38,191 nt of DNA from Deltaproteobacteria bacterium (GTDB lineage Bacteria > Myxococcota_A > UBA9160 > SMWR01). The DNA is taken from contig PBYF01000064.1 in assembly GCA_002729515.1 (NCBI GenBank), positions 1 to 38,191 on the forward strand. The letters run 5' to 3'. Within the stretch, counting starts at the first letter, position 1; the number at the start of each line of letters is the position of its first letter. A program made the position numbers and the translations under genes. Shown in pieces: positions 16,850 through 24,844 of the stretch. Below the pieces are notes generated by a model. It made no database searches. It saw only the letters and a program-made list of their open reading frames with translations, and was not told where the DNA came from.

Positions 16850-17359
16850 ATGAAAAATCGCGAACAAATGGAAAAACCGGACTTCCTCTCCGATGAAGAC
16901 TGGGAGACGTTGAAGGCCCAGACTTCATCGCTGGAGCGCATCAGGGGGGATGCCAAAGGGGATGTCGCGGCCTACCTGGCCAATCCCGAGGGCTGGTCGA
17001 CAGGCGGCGGTCCGTCGGGCCTTCCCACGCTCTTGCTGACCTGTGTCGGACGGAAATCCGGCGAGAAACGCACCACGCCACTCGTCTTCATGCAAAACGG
17101 TGAAGAGATGGTCATCGTCGGATCGCTGGCCGGGTATGACACGCACCCCGCGTGGGTCTTCAATCTCAAAGCGAACCCGGAGTGCTGGGTACAGCGTGAT
17201 CGCGACAAGGTGACAGCAGTTGCCCGTGACGCTACGGCTGAAGAGCGAGAGGCATTGTGGCCCAAGTTGACCGCGATGTTCCCACCCTGGGGCTATTTCC
17301 AGGAGCAAACCGATCGCCCCTTTGCGGTCGTAATCCTCTCGCCGACTGGCCCGGCGTAG
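16850..17359 (+). CDS. Ddn/FDOR-A type F420-dependent nitroreductase-family protein
   Basis: A 169-aa split-beta-barrel protein of the deazaflavin (F420)-dependent nitroreductase family. The core LLLTCVGRKSGEKRTTPL, the EMVIVGSLAGYDTHPAWVFNL segment and the later ANPECWVQ strand are diagnostic of the Ddn-like FDOR-A group. The R/K-S-G-x-x-R-x-T-P-L block contacts the F420 tail in known relatives. These enzymes use F420H2 to reduce enones, quinones or nitro compounds. ATG at 16850 has GAGGGG upstream; an internal Met at residue 7 is an alternative. It follows the OYE-like gene in an apparent two-gene unit, giving two enone-reductase candidates with different cofactors. Confidence 0.9.
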   Translation: MKNREQMEKPDFLSDEDWETLKAQTSSLERIRGDAKGDVAAYLANPEGWSTGGGPSGLPTLLLTCVGRKSGEKRTTPLVFMQNGEEMVIVGSLAGYDTHPAWVFNLKANPECWVQRDRDKVTAVARDATAEEREALWPKLTAMFPPWGYFQEQTDRPFAVVILSPTGPA

Positions 17360-17390
17360 CTGAAGTCCGCGGGGCGGGGCCGAGCCCGGC

Positions 17391-17405
17391 CAGCCGGTTC
17401 GGCTG
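17391..17405. terminator. Short hairpin between convergent genes
   Basis: CAGCCG (17391-17396) and CGGCTG (17400-17405) form a perfect 6-bp stem with a GTT loop. It lies in the 61-base gap between the convergent Ddn-like and MenB/BadI-like genes. There is no U-tract in either direction, so any termination function is tentative. Confidence 0.3.
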
Positions 17406-17420
17406 TGGGTGGCATCGCGC

Positions 17421-18305
17421 CTACGTGCCGCTGTCGTCCTCGTACCTCTTCTTCAGCTCTTCCCGCATCTCGCGCTCGCGCTCGCGGAGACTCCAGAAGC
17501 GGGGCGTGCGCTTCTCGGAGAAGGAGGCTCCTCCCTCCTTGCCCTCGGGCATGTCGAACCAGTCGGGATAGAACTGGCTGGAGATCACGCCCATTTCTGA
17601 ATAGCCGTCCATTTCCTGGTCGAAGGACGCCTTGAGGATTTCCAGGCAGCCGGGACTGACCGCCAGCAACTCTTCGCCCCAGCGGTCGACCGCCGCCTCC
17701 AGCCCATCGAGCGGCACGACCTCGTTCACCAGGCCCATTTCCAGCGCCTGCTGCGCGGTATAGCGGCGACACAGCATCCACATCTCCCGCGCCCGCTTGG
17801 CGCCCACCACCTTGGTCAGGTAGGGGACGAAGAAGCCGTCGGCCGGGCTCGAGACCTTGGGGCCCGCCTGGCCGAACTTGGCGTCCTCCGCGGCGAGCGT
17901 GAAGTCGCAGCAGTAGGCCATGTGGTTGTGGCCACCCAGGCAATAGCCCTGTACGGCGGCGATGACCGGCTTGCGCGAGAGCCGGATCAACCGGTTGTGG
18001 GGGTAGCGGTTGTAGAAGGCCTCCCGCAGGCCCCACTTCTCCCATTCTACGTCGCCTCCGGCGCCAAAGTTCCGCCCGCTTCCCGCCACCACGATGGCGC
18101 CGATCGAAGTGTCGTGGTTCGCGTCGTAGAAGGCGCGAAACATCTCCTCGACCGTTGCGACCGTCATGATGTTGTACTTCTTCGGCTTGTCGATGGTGAC
18201 CCGGGCCATGCCCCCCTCGAGTTCCGAGTGAAATTTCTTCTCGTAGACGATCTCCTCGAAGGCGAGGCCATCGCCCTCGACCCGCTGCCAATCGCTCCAG
18301 CCCAT
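17421..18305 (-). CDS. Crotonase-family MenB/BadI-like acyl-CoA hydrolase or cyclase
   Basis: A 294-aa crotonase-superfamily protein whose core closely follows MenB and BadI (2-ketocyclohexanecarboxyl-CoA hydrolase). Visible segments are AGSGRNFGAGGDVEW (oxyanion region), GYCLGGHNHMAYCCD, the hallmark FGQAGPK (144-150), and an Asp in the MenB DGGYG position (D156 in PADGFF). REMWMLCRRYTAQQALEMGLVNEVVP follows. The usual GGG turn reads GGH. The C-terminus is longer than in BadI, with a charged helical tail. BadI opens an alicyclic ring by a reverse Dieckmann reaction, so ring cleavage of a beta-keto alicyclic acyl-CoA is the attractive role here; menaquinone synthesis is not suggested by context. 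ATG at 18305 has GGGAGAG upstream. Confidence 0.88.
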   Translation of the reverse strand: MGWSDWQRVEGDGLAFEEIVYEKKFHSELEGGMARVTIDKPKKYNIMTVATVEEMFRAFYDANHDTSIGAIVVAGSGRNFGAGGDVEWEKWGLREAFYNRYPHNRLIRLSRKPVIAAVQGYCLGGHNHMAYCCDFTLAAEDAKFGQAGPKVSSPADGFFVPYLTKVVGAKRAREMWMLCRRYTAQQALEMGLVNEVVPLDGLEAAVDRWGEELLAVSPGCLEILKASFDQEMDGYSEMGVISSQFYPDWFDMPEGKEGGASFSEKRTPRFWSLREREREMREELKKRYEDDSGT

Positions 18306-18438
18306 GTCGCTCTCCCTTCCCGGACCGGGGTACCGACGACCCGCCCAGTATTCCGGTGCGCGCGAGACTACCGGTATCCGGGTGGGCGGGCTAGAAATCA
18401 TCGTGCACCGAGCGGCGGCCCCACCGGACCGTCGCCGG

Positions 18439-18466
18439 TCGAAAACCGCTTCCAAACGGGTATGAT
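18439..18466 (+). promoter_or_regulatory. Possible promoter of the molybdenum hydroxylase operon
   Basis: TCGAAA (18439-18444, 4 of 6 to the -35 consensus) is separated by 16 bases from TATGAT (18461-18466, 5 of 6 to the -10 consensus). Initiation near 18473 would leave a leader of about 108 bases before the ATG at 18581. The rest of the 275-base divergent gap shows no gene. Confidence 0.35.
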
Positions 18467-18580
18467 CCCGGCGACATTGGGCAGCTCAAATCGCGGGATG
18501 AGCGACCGCCCAGCGGAACTCCGGGGAAAGCCGCCCGAAGGACCGGGGACTCAGCGTCCGGAATCCAGCGAAAGGTCGAG

Positions 18581-19471
18581 ATGAAACCGGCCCCCTTCGA
18601 ATACCTGGCGCCCACGACCGTCGTCGAAGCCGTCACAGCCCTGCAGGAATTCGCCGGCGAGGCGAAAGTCCTCGCCGGGGGGCAGAGCCTGATGCCGATG
18701 CTCAATATGCGGCTCGCGCGGCCCGGTCTGATCGTAGACCTCGGGCAAGTCCAGGATCTCGACTACATTCGGGAGAGCAGCGGCCGCCTGGCGATCGGCG
18801 CCATGACGACCAAGCGGAGCGTCGAACGCTCTGCCCTCGTCCAGAACCACCAGCCCCTGCTGCACGCCGCGACGACCTCAATCGGCCATCCGCAGATCCG
18901 CAACCGCGGTACCGTCGGCGGCTCCATGGCCCAGGCCGATCCCGCCGCCGAGTACCCGGCCACGGCTGTGGCGCTGGATGCCACTCTCCGGGCAATCGGC
19001 CCCAACGGCGAGCGGAGCATCCGCGCTGAAGATTTTTTCGTCACTTATCTCACCACAGCGCTGGAGCCCGGCGAGCTACTGACCGAGGTGAGCGTCCCGA
19101 TGTTCGGAGCGCGAACCGGCTGGGGGTTCAGCGAGATCACCCGCCGGCACGGAGACTTCGCGATGGCAGGTGCAGCCGTCACCGTATCGCTCGACGAAGC
19201 GGAGCGCTGCACCGAACCGACGATCGTGCTCTTCGGTGTCGGACCCACGCCGGTGCGCGTGCGAAACGCGGAAGACCTGGTGCGGGACGAACGGCCCGGC
19301 GACACCCTCTGCGATAGCGTCGGCCGCCAGGTAAGCGAGGAAATCGACGAACCCCTGGCGGATGTGCACGCATCCGCGGAGTACCGGAGACACCTGGCGG
19401 GAGTCATGGCACGGCAGGCGCTGGCGCAGGCCCTGGCTCGCGCCGCAGCCAGCGGCGACGGGGCCACCTAG
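18581..19471 (+). CDS. Molybdenum hydroxylase FAD-binding subunit (CoxM/XdhB-like)
   Basis: A 296-aa medium subunit of the xanthine-oxidase/CODH family. The FAD motifs AGGQSLMPML (32-41) and TVGGSMAQAD (111-120) are both clear, followed by the EDFFVTYLTTALEPGELLTEV region and the CO_deh_flav_C domain. It passes electrons from the 2Fe-2S subunit to an acceptor. It is first in a three-subunit operon in the FAD, 2Fe-2S, Mo order used by coxMSL. ATG at 18581 follows GCGAAAGGTCGAG. The electron acceptor is unknown; the CoxG homologue hints at membrane docking and quinone reduction. Confidence 0.94.
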   Translation: MKPAPFEYLAPTTVVEAVTALQEFAGEAKVLAGGQSLMPMLNMRLARPGLIVDLGQVQDLDYIRESSGRLAIGAMTTKRSVERSALVQNHQPLLHAATTSIGHPQIRNRGTVGGSMAQADPAAEYPATAVALDATLRAIGPNGERSIRAEDFFVTYLTTALEPGELLTEVSVPMFGARTGWGFSEITRRHGDFAMAGAAVTVSLDEAERCTEPTIVLFGVGPTPVRVRNAEDLVRDERPGDTLCDSVGRQVSEEIDEPLADVHASAEYRRHLAGVMARQALAQALARAAASGDGAT

Positions 19472-19502
19472 TGCGCCCTCCGACCGGGAAAGCAGATCGG
19501 GA

Positions 19503-20021
19503 ATGCCCCCCATGACGACGACCCTGCCGGTTCGCCTGACTGTCAACGGAGTGCAGCACGTGGCGCACGTCGAGCCGCGCACCACGCTGGCCGATTTCCT
19601 GCGGGCAGAACTCCAGTTGACGGGAACCCACGTCGGCTGCGAGCACGGCGTGTGCGGCATCTGTACGGTGCTCGTGAACGACCGGGCGGTGCGATCCTGC
19701 CTGATGCTGGCCGTCCAGGCCGATGGCGCGAACCTGATGACGGTAGAAGGGCTGGCTGGGCCCGACGGCAAACTCCACCCGATTCAGCAGGCCTTCGTAG
19801 AAGAGCACGGACTGCAATGCGGGTTCTGTACACCCGGGTTTCTGATCGCGATCTACGAGCTGCTGGAGAACAACCCGAGCCCCAGCGAGTCGGAAATCCT
19901 GGACGTACTCGGCGGACAGATCTGCCGCTGCACGGGCTACCAGAGCATCCTGCGCGCCGTTCACTCGGCCGCCGCCAAGCTCGGCGCAACAGGCTCGGGA
20001 ACCGCCCAGGAGAGCGCCTGA
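19503..20021 (+). CDS. Molybdenum hydroxylase 2Fe-2S subunit (CoxS/XdhC-type small subunit)
   Basis: A 172-aa small subunit with both Fe-S domains. The plant-ferredoxin-like cluster uses C46, C51, C54 and C66 (GCEHGVCGICTVLVND). The C-terminal helical-bundle cluster uses C106, C109, C141 and C143 (QCGFCTPG and ICRCTG). All eight cysteines are present. ATG at 19503 or the in-frame ATG at 19512 may start the protein; GGGA lies close upstream of both. It lies 31 bases after the FAD subunit gene and 50 before the Mo subunit gene. It carries electrons from the Mo centre to FAD. Confidence 0.95.
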   Translation: MPPMTTTLPVRLTVNGVQHVAHVEPRTTLADFLRAELQLTGTHVGCEHGVCGICTVLVNDRAVRSCLMLAVQADGANLMTVEGLAGPDGKLHPIQQAFVEEHGLQCGFCTPGFLIAIYELLENNPSPSESEILDVLGGQICRCTGYQSILRAVHSAAAKLGATGSGTAQESA

Positions 20022-20071
20022 CCGCGGACGCGCCGGTAGCGAGGCATCGGAGAGACCCCGAAGAAACGAGC

Positions 20072-22483
20072 ATGGTGATCGAGATTCCCAAAAGAGTCGA
20101 AGACCTTCCGACGTCCAACCCGCGTTGGGTGGGGCACCGCGTGGAGCGCAAAGAGGACTCGGCCCTTCTCACGGGACGCACCCAGTTCATCGCAGACGTC
20201 GTCGTACCGGGCATGCTCCACTGCGCGATCCTGCGCAGCCCGCTCCCCCACGCCCGAATCGCAAAGCTCGACACCACCGATGCAGCGGCCCTTCCCGGCG
20301 TAGTGGCTGTGGTGACCGGCGAAGACGCGCTGCGCTGGAGCCAGCCCGCCGCCAGCGCCCCGGAAGGTTGGGGCACCCACTGCCTCGCATCGAGCGTGGT
20401 GCGCTACGTGGGCGAGCCGGTAGCGGCTGTCGCCGCCACCAGCCGCTACGTCGCCGAGGACGCCCTCGAGCGGATCGTCGTCGACTACGACCCGCTCGAC
20501 GCCGTCGCGGACCCCTTCGCGGCGATGGAAGCGGGGAGCCCCCTCGTCATCGAAGAAAAGGGCACCAACGTGATGATGCAGCGCCTCTTCACCTGGGGCG
20601 CGGTGGACGACGCCTTTGCCCAGGCGGCGCACGTCTTTACCGAAAAGTTCCGGTGGAATCGCCTGGGGGCCAACCCCATGGAAACCTTTGGGGCCGTTTG
20701 CGAGTGGGACCCCATGAGCCTCGACTTGACGGTCTACGGAAGCATCCAGGCCGCCTCCTTCTTCGCTCTCGGCCGAGCCGCCACCTTCGGAATTCCATCG
20801 AATAAGGTGAACGTGAAGAGCCAGCCTCACGGCGGGAGCTTCGGCGGCAAAGGCGGCACGCGCGGGACCGACATCACCTGCCTGCTCTCCCGCAAAGCCG
20901 GCGGGCGACCGGTCAAATGGATCGAAGACCGCATGGAGTACCTCACCTCGGGCGGCAGCCAGGCGTGGGATCGCCACTACGAGGCCTCTCTCGCCGTCGA
21001 TGCAAAGGCCCAGGTCACCGGCCTGCGGGTGAAACTCGTCGACGATCTCGGCGCCACGGGAGAGGGCTACGCCGCGATCAGTGCCGCCAAGCCGCTGGCC
21101 GCCTTCACGGGGCCCTACACCATTCCGGTGGCCGAGTATGACCTCACCCTGGTGGCCACGAACAAGCTCCCGGCCTTTCCCTATCGCGGCTTTGGCCCAC
21201 CGCCGCACTTCTTCGTCCTCGAGCAGATGATGGATATCGCCGCGAGGCATCTGGACATCGATCCAGCGGAGTTCCGACGCCGCAACTTCATTGCTTCGGA
21301 CCAGTTTCCCTACACGATCCCCTCGGGCAACGAATACGACAGCGGCAGCTACGAGGAAGTGCTCGACAAGGCGCTCGCGCTGGCGGATTACGCGGACCTG
21401 CGCGCGCAGCAGGCTCGAGCCCGCGAAGAGGGACGCATCGTGGGCATTGGCGTGGCGAGCGCCATCGAGCCCGGCGTATTCGACTGGAACGCCTATCGAA
21501 CCGTCGGCGTGCCTGGAATCGGTGTACCCGAAGGTGCCACCGTGAGCATCGACATCCTGGGCATGATTACGGTCCGGGTCGGTTTCTCGCTCGAGGGGCA
21601 AGGACAGTACACCCTGGCCAGCCAGCTGGTGGCGGATTACTTCGGCACGCACATCGATGCCGTGCGCGTCGTGCAACTCGATACCCAGTCGTCACCGCCC
21701 TCGTTCGGCCCGGGAGGCAGCCGCCTCGGCGTAGCCATCACAGGGGCCGTTCTCGGCGCCTGTGAGCGCATCCGCCAGAAGATGTGCGCAGTGACGGCGG
21801 CGCTGATGCAGACCGAGCCGAGCAATGTCCAGCTACGCGATGGAAAGTTCACGGTCGAGGGTATGCCCGGCGTCGAGATGAGCGTCGCGGAAGTGGCGGG
21901 CACCATGCTCGCGCGCAGCGATCTGCTGCCGCCCGGCATCGATCCGCGTCCCGAAGCCACCCACGTCTGGACTGCCGCAGGCCGCACGGAGCCCGACGAG
22001 CAGGGACGGGCCAAGTCGTATCTCACCGCCGCACAGGCCGTGCACGTGGTCATGGTCGAAATCGACCGCGACACCGGCGTGGTGGAAATCCTCAAGTACT
22101 GCCTGGCCGACGACTGCGGCACGCGCCTCAACCCCCTGGTGGTACAGGGGCAGACCGAGGGCAGCGTGGCCCAGGGCATCGGCGCGGCGCTCTTCGAAGA
22201 GTACGTCTACGACGAGGACGCACAGCCCCTCACGGCGACTTTCATGGATTACCTGATCCCCACGATCAACGAGATCCCACCGACGGAGAAAGCCGAGGTG
22301 GTGACGCCCTCACCCTTCACGCCGCTGGGCGCCAAGGGCTGCGGCGAAGGAGCGATCCATACGACGCCGGCGGCCGTGATGTGCGCGGTCAACGATGCAC
22401 TCGCACCACTGGAAACGATGGCGCGAGAGGTGCCGGCGGCACCGAGTCGGATCTGGAACCTGATCCGATCAACCCAGAGCTGA
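20072..22483 (+). CDS. Molybdenum hydroxylase large Mo-binding subunit (CoxL/XdhA-like), substrate unknown
   Basis: An 803-aa Mo-MCD-binding subunit of the xanthine-oxidase family. The aldehyde-oxidase a/b domain starts at VGHRVERKEDSALLTGR. GGSFGGKGG is the usual glycine motif, and the catalytic Glu is E759 in KGCGEGA. The active-site loop reads PYRGFGPPPHFF (Y371-F380). It has neither the AYRCSFR of true CO dehydrogenase nor the AYRGAGR of form II enzymes, so CO oxidation is very unlikely. Family members hydroxylate N-heterocycles, aldehydes or aromatic acyl-CoAs with water-derived oxygen; an alicyclic or aromatic intermediate is inferred here. ATG at 20072 has only a weak ribosome site. 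The maturation genes lie at 7.6-9.9 kb. Confidence 0.94.
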   Translation: MVIEIPKRVEDLPTSNPRWVGHRVERKEDSALLTGRTQFIADVVVPGMLHCAILRSPLPHARIAKLDTTDAAALPGVVAVVTGEDALRWSQPAASAPEGWGTHCLASSVVRYVGEPVAAVAATSRYVAEDALERIVVDYDPLDAVADPFAAMEAGSPLVIEEKGTNVMMQRLFTWGAVDDAFAQAAHVFTEKFRWNRLGANPMETFGAVCEWDPMSLDLTVYGSIQAASFFALGRAATFGIPSNKVNVKSQPHGGSFGGKGGTRGTDITCLLSRKAGGRPVKWIEDRMEYLTSGGSQAWDRHYEASLAVDAKAQVTGLRVKLVDDLGATGEGYAAISAAKPLAAFTGPYTIPVAEYDLTLVATNKLPAFPYRGFGPPPHFFVLEQMMDIAARHLDIDPAEFRRRNFIASDQFPYTIPSGNEYDSGSYEEVLDKALALADYADLRAQQARAREEGRIVGIGVASAIEPGVFDWNAYRTVGVPGIGVPEGATVSIDILGMITVRVGFSLEGQGQYTLASQLVADYFGTHIDAVRVVQLDTQSSPPSFGPGGSRLGVAITGAVLGACERIRQKMCAVTAALMQTEPSNVQLRDGKFTVEGMPGVEMSVAEVAGTMLARSDLLPPGIDPRPEATHVWTAAGRTEPDEQGRAKSYLTAAQAVHVVMVEIDRDTGVVEILKYCLADDCGTRLNPLVVQGQTEGSVAQGIGAALFEEYVYDEDAQPLTATFMDYLIPTINEIPPTEKAEVVTPSPFTPLGAKGCGEGAIHTTPAAVMCAVNDALAPLETMAREVPAAPSRIWNLIRSTQS

Positions 22484-22515
22484 ACCGGGGAGTCCCCCCT
22501 TCGGAGGAAAGCAGC

Positions 22516-23640
22516 ATGGCAGACAAGAAGCATTTCGTGGCGCTCTCGGAGTGCCACTTCATGAACCCCCAGTCGATGGAGGAGATGGAGTACTACCCGG
22601 GCTTCGAGAGCTGGTGGAAGAGCATCGATGGCGTCATGCGCGCCTGGGGCGGCGGTCGCGATCTCGCCGGCGGAGACGCCATGCCCGAGCCGCGCGCCCA
22701 CGCTCTGATCGAGTGGATGGACAAAGCCGGCGTGGACGTGTGCTTCGCCCTGCGCGAACCAATGATGGACATCAGCGGGTACGCCACGTGCATGTCTACG
22801 AATGCCTTCATGCTGAAGGAAATCGAGCCCTATCCCGACCGCATGTACCTCGAAGCGAACTGCGGTCCGATCCTGCGGCGCGGGGTCGACAACGCAATCT
22901 GGGAACTGGAGTACCTGGTAAAAGAACGCAACGCGAAGCTCTGCAAGGTCTACGCCCCCGAGGACGGACCGCTCAACGATCGCCGCATGTGGCCTTTCTA
23001 CGAAAAAGCCATCGAGCTGGACATCGCACTCACGATGCACACGGGCATGAGCTACGTGTGCCCGCAGCCGAGCAAGTACACCCACCCGGACCTGCTCGAC
23101 GACGTCTGCCTCGACTTTCCGGATCTCAAGATCATCGCCTACCACATGGCGTGGCCGCACCACGAGGAACTCATGGGGCTCGCGGGGAAGCACACGAACC
23201 TCTACCTGAGCCTTTCGGGCATCATCGGCTGGCTCGCCCGGGCACCCTACCGGGGCTACCACATGATCGGCGAGGCGCTCCAGTGGGTGACCGACGACAA
23301 GATCGTCATGGGTCTCGATCTCGCCTTCGACGACATGCCCCTCGCGGTGAACTACATCCGCAACCTCGAGATGCCTGAGGAGCTCCAAGAGAAGTGGGGC
23401 TACCAGCCAATCAGCGAGGAGACGAAGGCGAAGATCCTCGGCCTGAACCTCGCCCGGCTCGCGAAGATCGACACGAAGAAGCGCGTCGACAAGCCCAAGC
23501 GCAAGAAGACCGCGCAGAAGAAGGCCTCGCGGACGAAGACCGCGCAGAAGAAGGCCTCGCGGACGAAGACCGCGCAGAAGAAGGCCTCGCGGAAGAAGAC
23601 TGCGCGCAAGAAGACCGCGCGGAAGAAGACCCGGCGGTAG
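22516..23640 (+). CDS. ACMSD-type amidohydrolase/decarboxylase with Lys/Arg-rich repeat tail
   Basis: A 374-aa protein. Residues 1-315 are an amidohydrolase-superfamily TIM barrel of the ACMSD/gamma-resorcylate-decarboxylase kind. The metal set appears to be E12 and H14 (ECH, the E-x-H version found in decarboxylases), H175, catalytic H210 and D268 (GLDLAFDD). It may decarboxylate or hydrolyse a ring acid. Residues 319-374 are a disordered basic tail with 10-aa repeats (KTAQKKASRT at 331-340 and 341-350, then degenerating), resembling histone-H1/AlgP tails. ATG at 22516 has CGGAGGAAAG upstream. It lies 32 bases after the Mo subunit gene and 16 before the thiolase gene, so it is operonic. The tail is an unusual addition for this enzyme family. 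Confidence 0.87.
   Translation: MADKKHFVALSECHFMNPQSMEEMEYYPGFESWWKSIDGVMRAWGGGRDLAGGDAMPEPRAHALIEWMDKAGVDVCFALREPMMDISGYATCMSTNAFMLKEIEPYPDRMYLEANCGPILRRGVDNAIWELEYLVKERNAKLCKVYAPEDGPLNDRRMWPFYEKAIELDIALTMHTGMSYVCPQPSKYTHPDLLDDVCLDFPDLKIIAYHMAWPHHEELMGLAGKHTNLYLSLSGIIGWLARAPYRGYHMIGEALQWVTDDKIVMGLDLAFDDMPLAVNYIRNLEMPEELQEKWGYQPISEETKAKILGLNLARLAKIDTKKRVDKPKRKKTAQKKASRTKTAQKKASRTKTAQKKASRKKTARKKTARKKTRR
23491..23640 (+). repeat. 30-bp in-frame tandem repeat encoding the basic tail
   Basis: Five consecutive 30-base units end the amidohydrolase gene. The blocks 23521-23550 and 23551-23580 are identical; 23491-23520 shares its right half, while 23581-23610 and 23611-23640 are degenerate. Each unit encodes ten residues of the form KASRTKTAQK. 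The near-identity at DNA level implies recent slippage or expansion, and copy number may differ between strains. Confidence 0.93.
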
Positions 23641-23656
23641 CCCGGCGGAGTCCACA

Positions 23657-24817
23657 ATGACGGCCAACGCCTGCATCGTCGGGATCGGCGAGACGGACTA
23701 CTGCCGCAAGCCCGGCTCGGGCAAGACCCAACTCGGCTTGCAGCTCGAGGCCGCATTGAAGGCCATCGAGGCGGCAGGGCTCACGCCCTCCGCCATCGAT
23801 GGCATCATGCCCTTCCCCAACCTAGGAAAAGCGGAGGAAATTGCAGCCAGTCTCGGCTGTGAAACCCTGCGCTTTGCCGCCACGATCCACATGGGCGGCG
23901 CGGCCCCGACCGCTTCCCTCCAGGCCGCCGCCACGGCCGTGACGACCGGGATGGCCAGCCACGTGCTGCTCCCAGCCGGCTGGAACGGCTACTCGGGAGT
24001 CCGCACCCGCCAGACCGTCTCCGACAACCCCGATTCGATCCCCGGCGGGGCCATTGCGCGCGATTTCTACCTGCCCCACGGCTTCACCGCACCGCCCCAG
24101 TGGTACTCCGTGCTGGCACGCCGCCACATGCACGAGTTCGGAACCCGGCACGAACAACTCGGCGCCATTGCGGTGACCATGCGAAAGCACGCCCAACTCA
24201 ACCCCGGTGCGGTAATGCACGGCAAACCCATGACGCTGGACGACTACATGAACTCACCGATGCTGGCGGATCCCTACCGTCTCTTCGACTGCTGCCTGGA
24301 GACCGACGGGGCCGCAGCGGTCGTCGTGACCACGGCCGAACGGGCTCGCGACCTGCCGGGCAAGCCGGTCAGCATCATGAGCGGCGCCTGCGGGCAACCC
24401 TATCCAGCAGACGAAATCACCAACCGCAAGGATATCTTTCGAACGGGCCTCACCATCGCAGCTCCCGAGGCCTTCGAGAAAGCGGGCATTACACCCAGCG
24501 ACGCCGACTTCGCCATGATCTACGACTGCTTCACCTTCGAGGTGCTGCAACAGCTCGAGGAGGTCGGCTTCTGCAAGCGCGGCGAGGGCGGGAGCTTCGT
24601 CGAGAACGGGCGCATCGAACTCGGTGGCGAACTGCCCGTCAACACCCACGGCGGGCTGCTCTCCGAGGCCCACGTGCTCGGTATGTCCCACATCGTCGAG
24701 GCCGTGCGCCAGCTGCGCGGCGAGGCCGGGGACCGCCAGGTGCCCGACGCGGAAATCGGTGTGGTGACGGGCTGGGGCGATTTCGGCGACGGTGCCGTTG
24801 CCATCCTGCGGCGCTGA
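23657..24817 (+). CDS. Thiolase-superfamily protein lacking the nucleophilic Cys (Ltp2-like candidate aldolase)
   Basis: A 386-aa SCP2-thiolase-like protein. The N-terminus ACIVGIGETDY and the C-terminal NTHGGLLSEAHVLGM and VVTGWGDFGDGAVAIL keep the fold, with H331 and H339 in the His region. In place of the catalytic Cys loop it has HMGGAAPTAS (78-87), so the Cys is Gly. The usual HD(A/C)F motif reads YDCF, with Y289. Loss of Cys and gain of Tyr next to a DUF35 partner is the pattern of the Ltp2 steroid side-chain aldolases, which cleave beta-hydroxyacyl-CoA by retro-aldol reaction. A DUF35 gene follows 27 bases later. ATG at 23657 has GGCGGAG upstream. A degenerate thiolase of other function remains possible. 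Confidence 0.88.
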   Translation: MTANACIVGIGETDYCRKPGSGKTQLGLQLEAALKAIEAAGLTPSAIDGIMPFPNLGKAEEIAASLGCETLRFAATIHMGGAAPTASLQAAATAVTTGMASHVLLPAGWNGYSGVRTRQTVSDNPDSIPGGAIARDFYLPHGFTAPPQWYSVLARRHMHEFGTRHEQLGAIAVTMRKHAQLNPGAVMHGKPMTLDDYMNSPMLADPYRLFDCCLETDGAAAVVVTTAERARDLPGKPVSIMSGACGQPYPADEITNRKDIFRTGLTIAAPEAFEKAGITPSDADFAMIYDCFTFEVLQQLEEVGFCKRGEGGSFVENGRIELGGELPVNTHGGLLSEAHVLGMSHIVEAVRQLRGEAGDRQVPDAEIGVVTGWGDFGDGAVAILRR

Positions 24818-24844
24818 CGGCCCCGAGGACTCTAGGAGAGAAGC

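Noticed and set aside
17421..18305. Menaquinone synthesis enzyme MenB
   Set aside because: The motifs are MenB-like, but no other men gene is near and the context is catabolic; a BadI-like role fits better.
18581..22483. Carbon monoxide dehydrogenase (coxMSL)
   Set aside because: Subunit order and CoxG/XdhC fit, but the large subunit lacks the AYRCSFR loop and its Cys, so a different substrate is expected.
23657..24817. Ordinary acetyl-CoA acetyltransferase
   Set aside because: The nucleophilic Cys position is Gly, and a DUF35 partner is adjacent.
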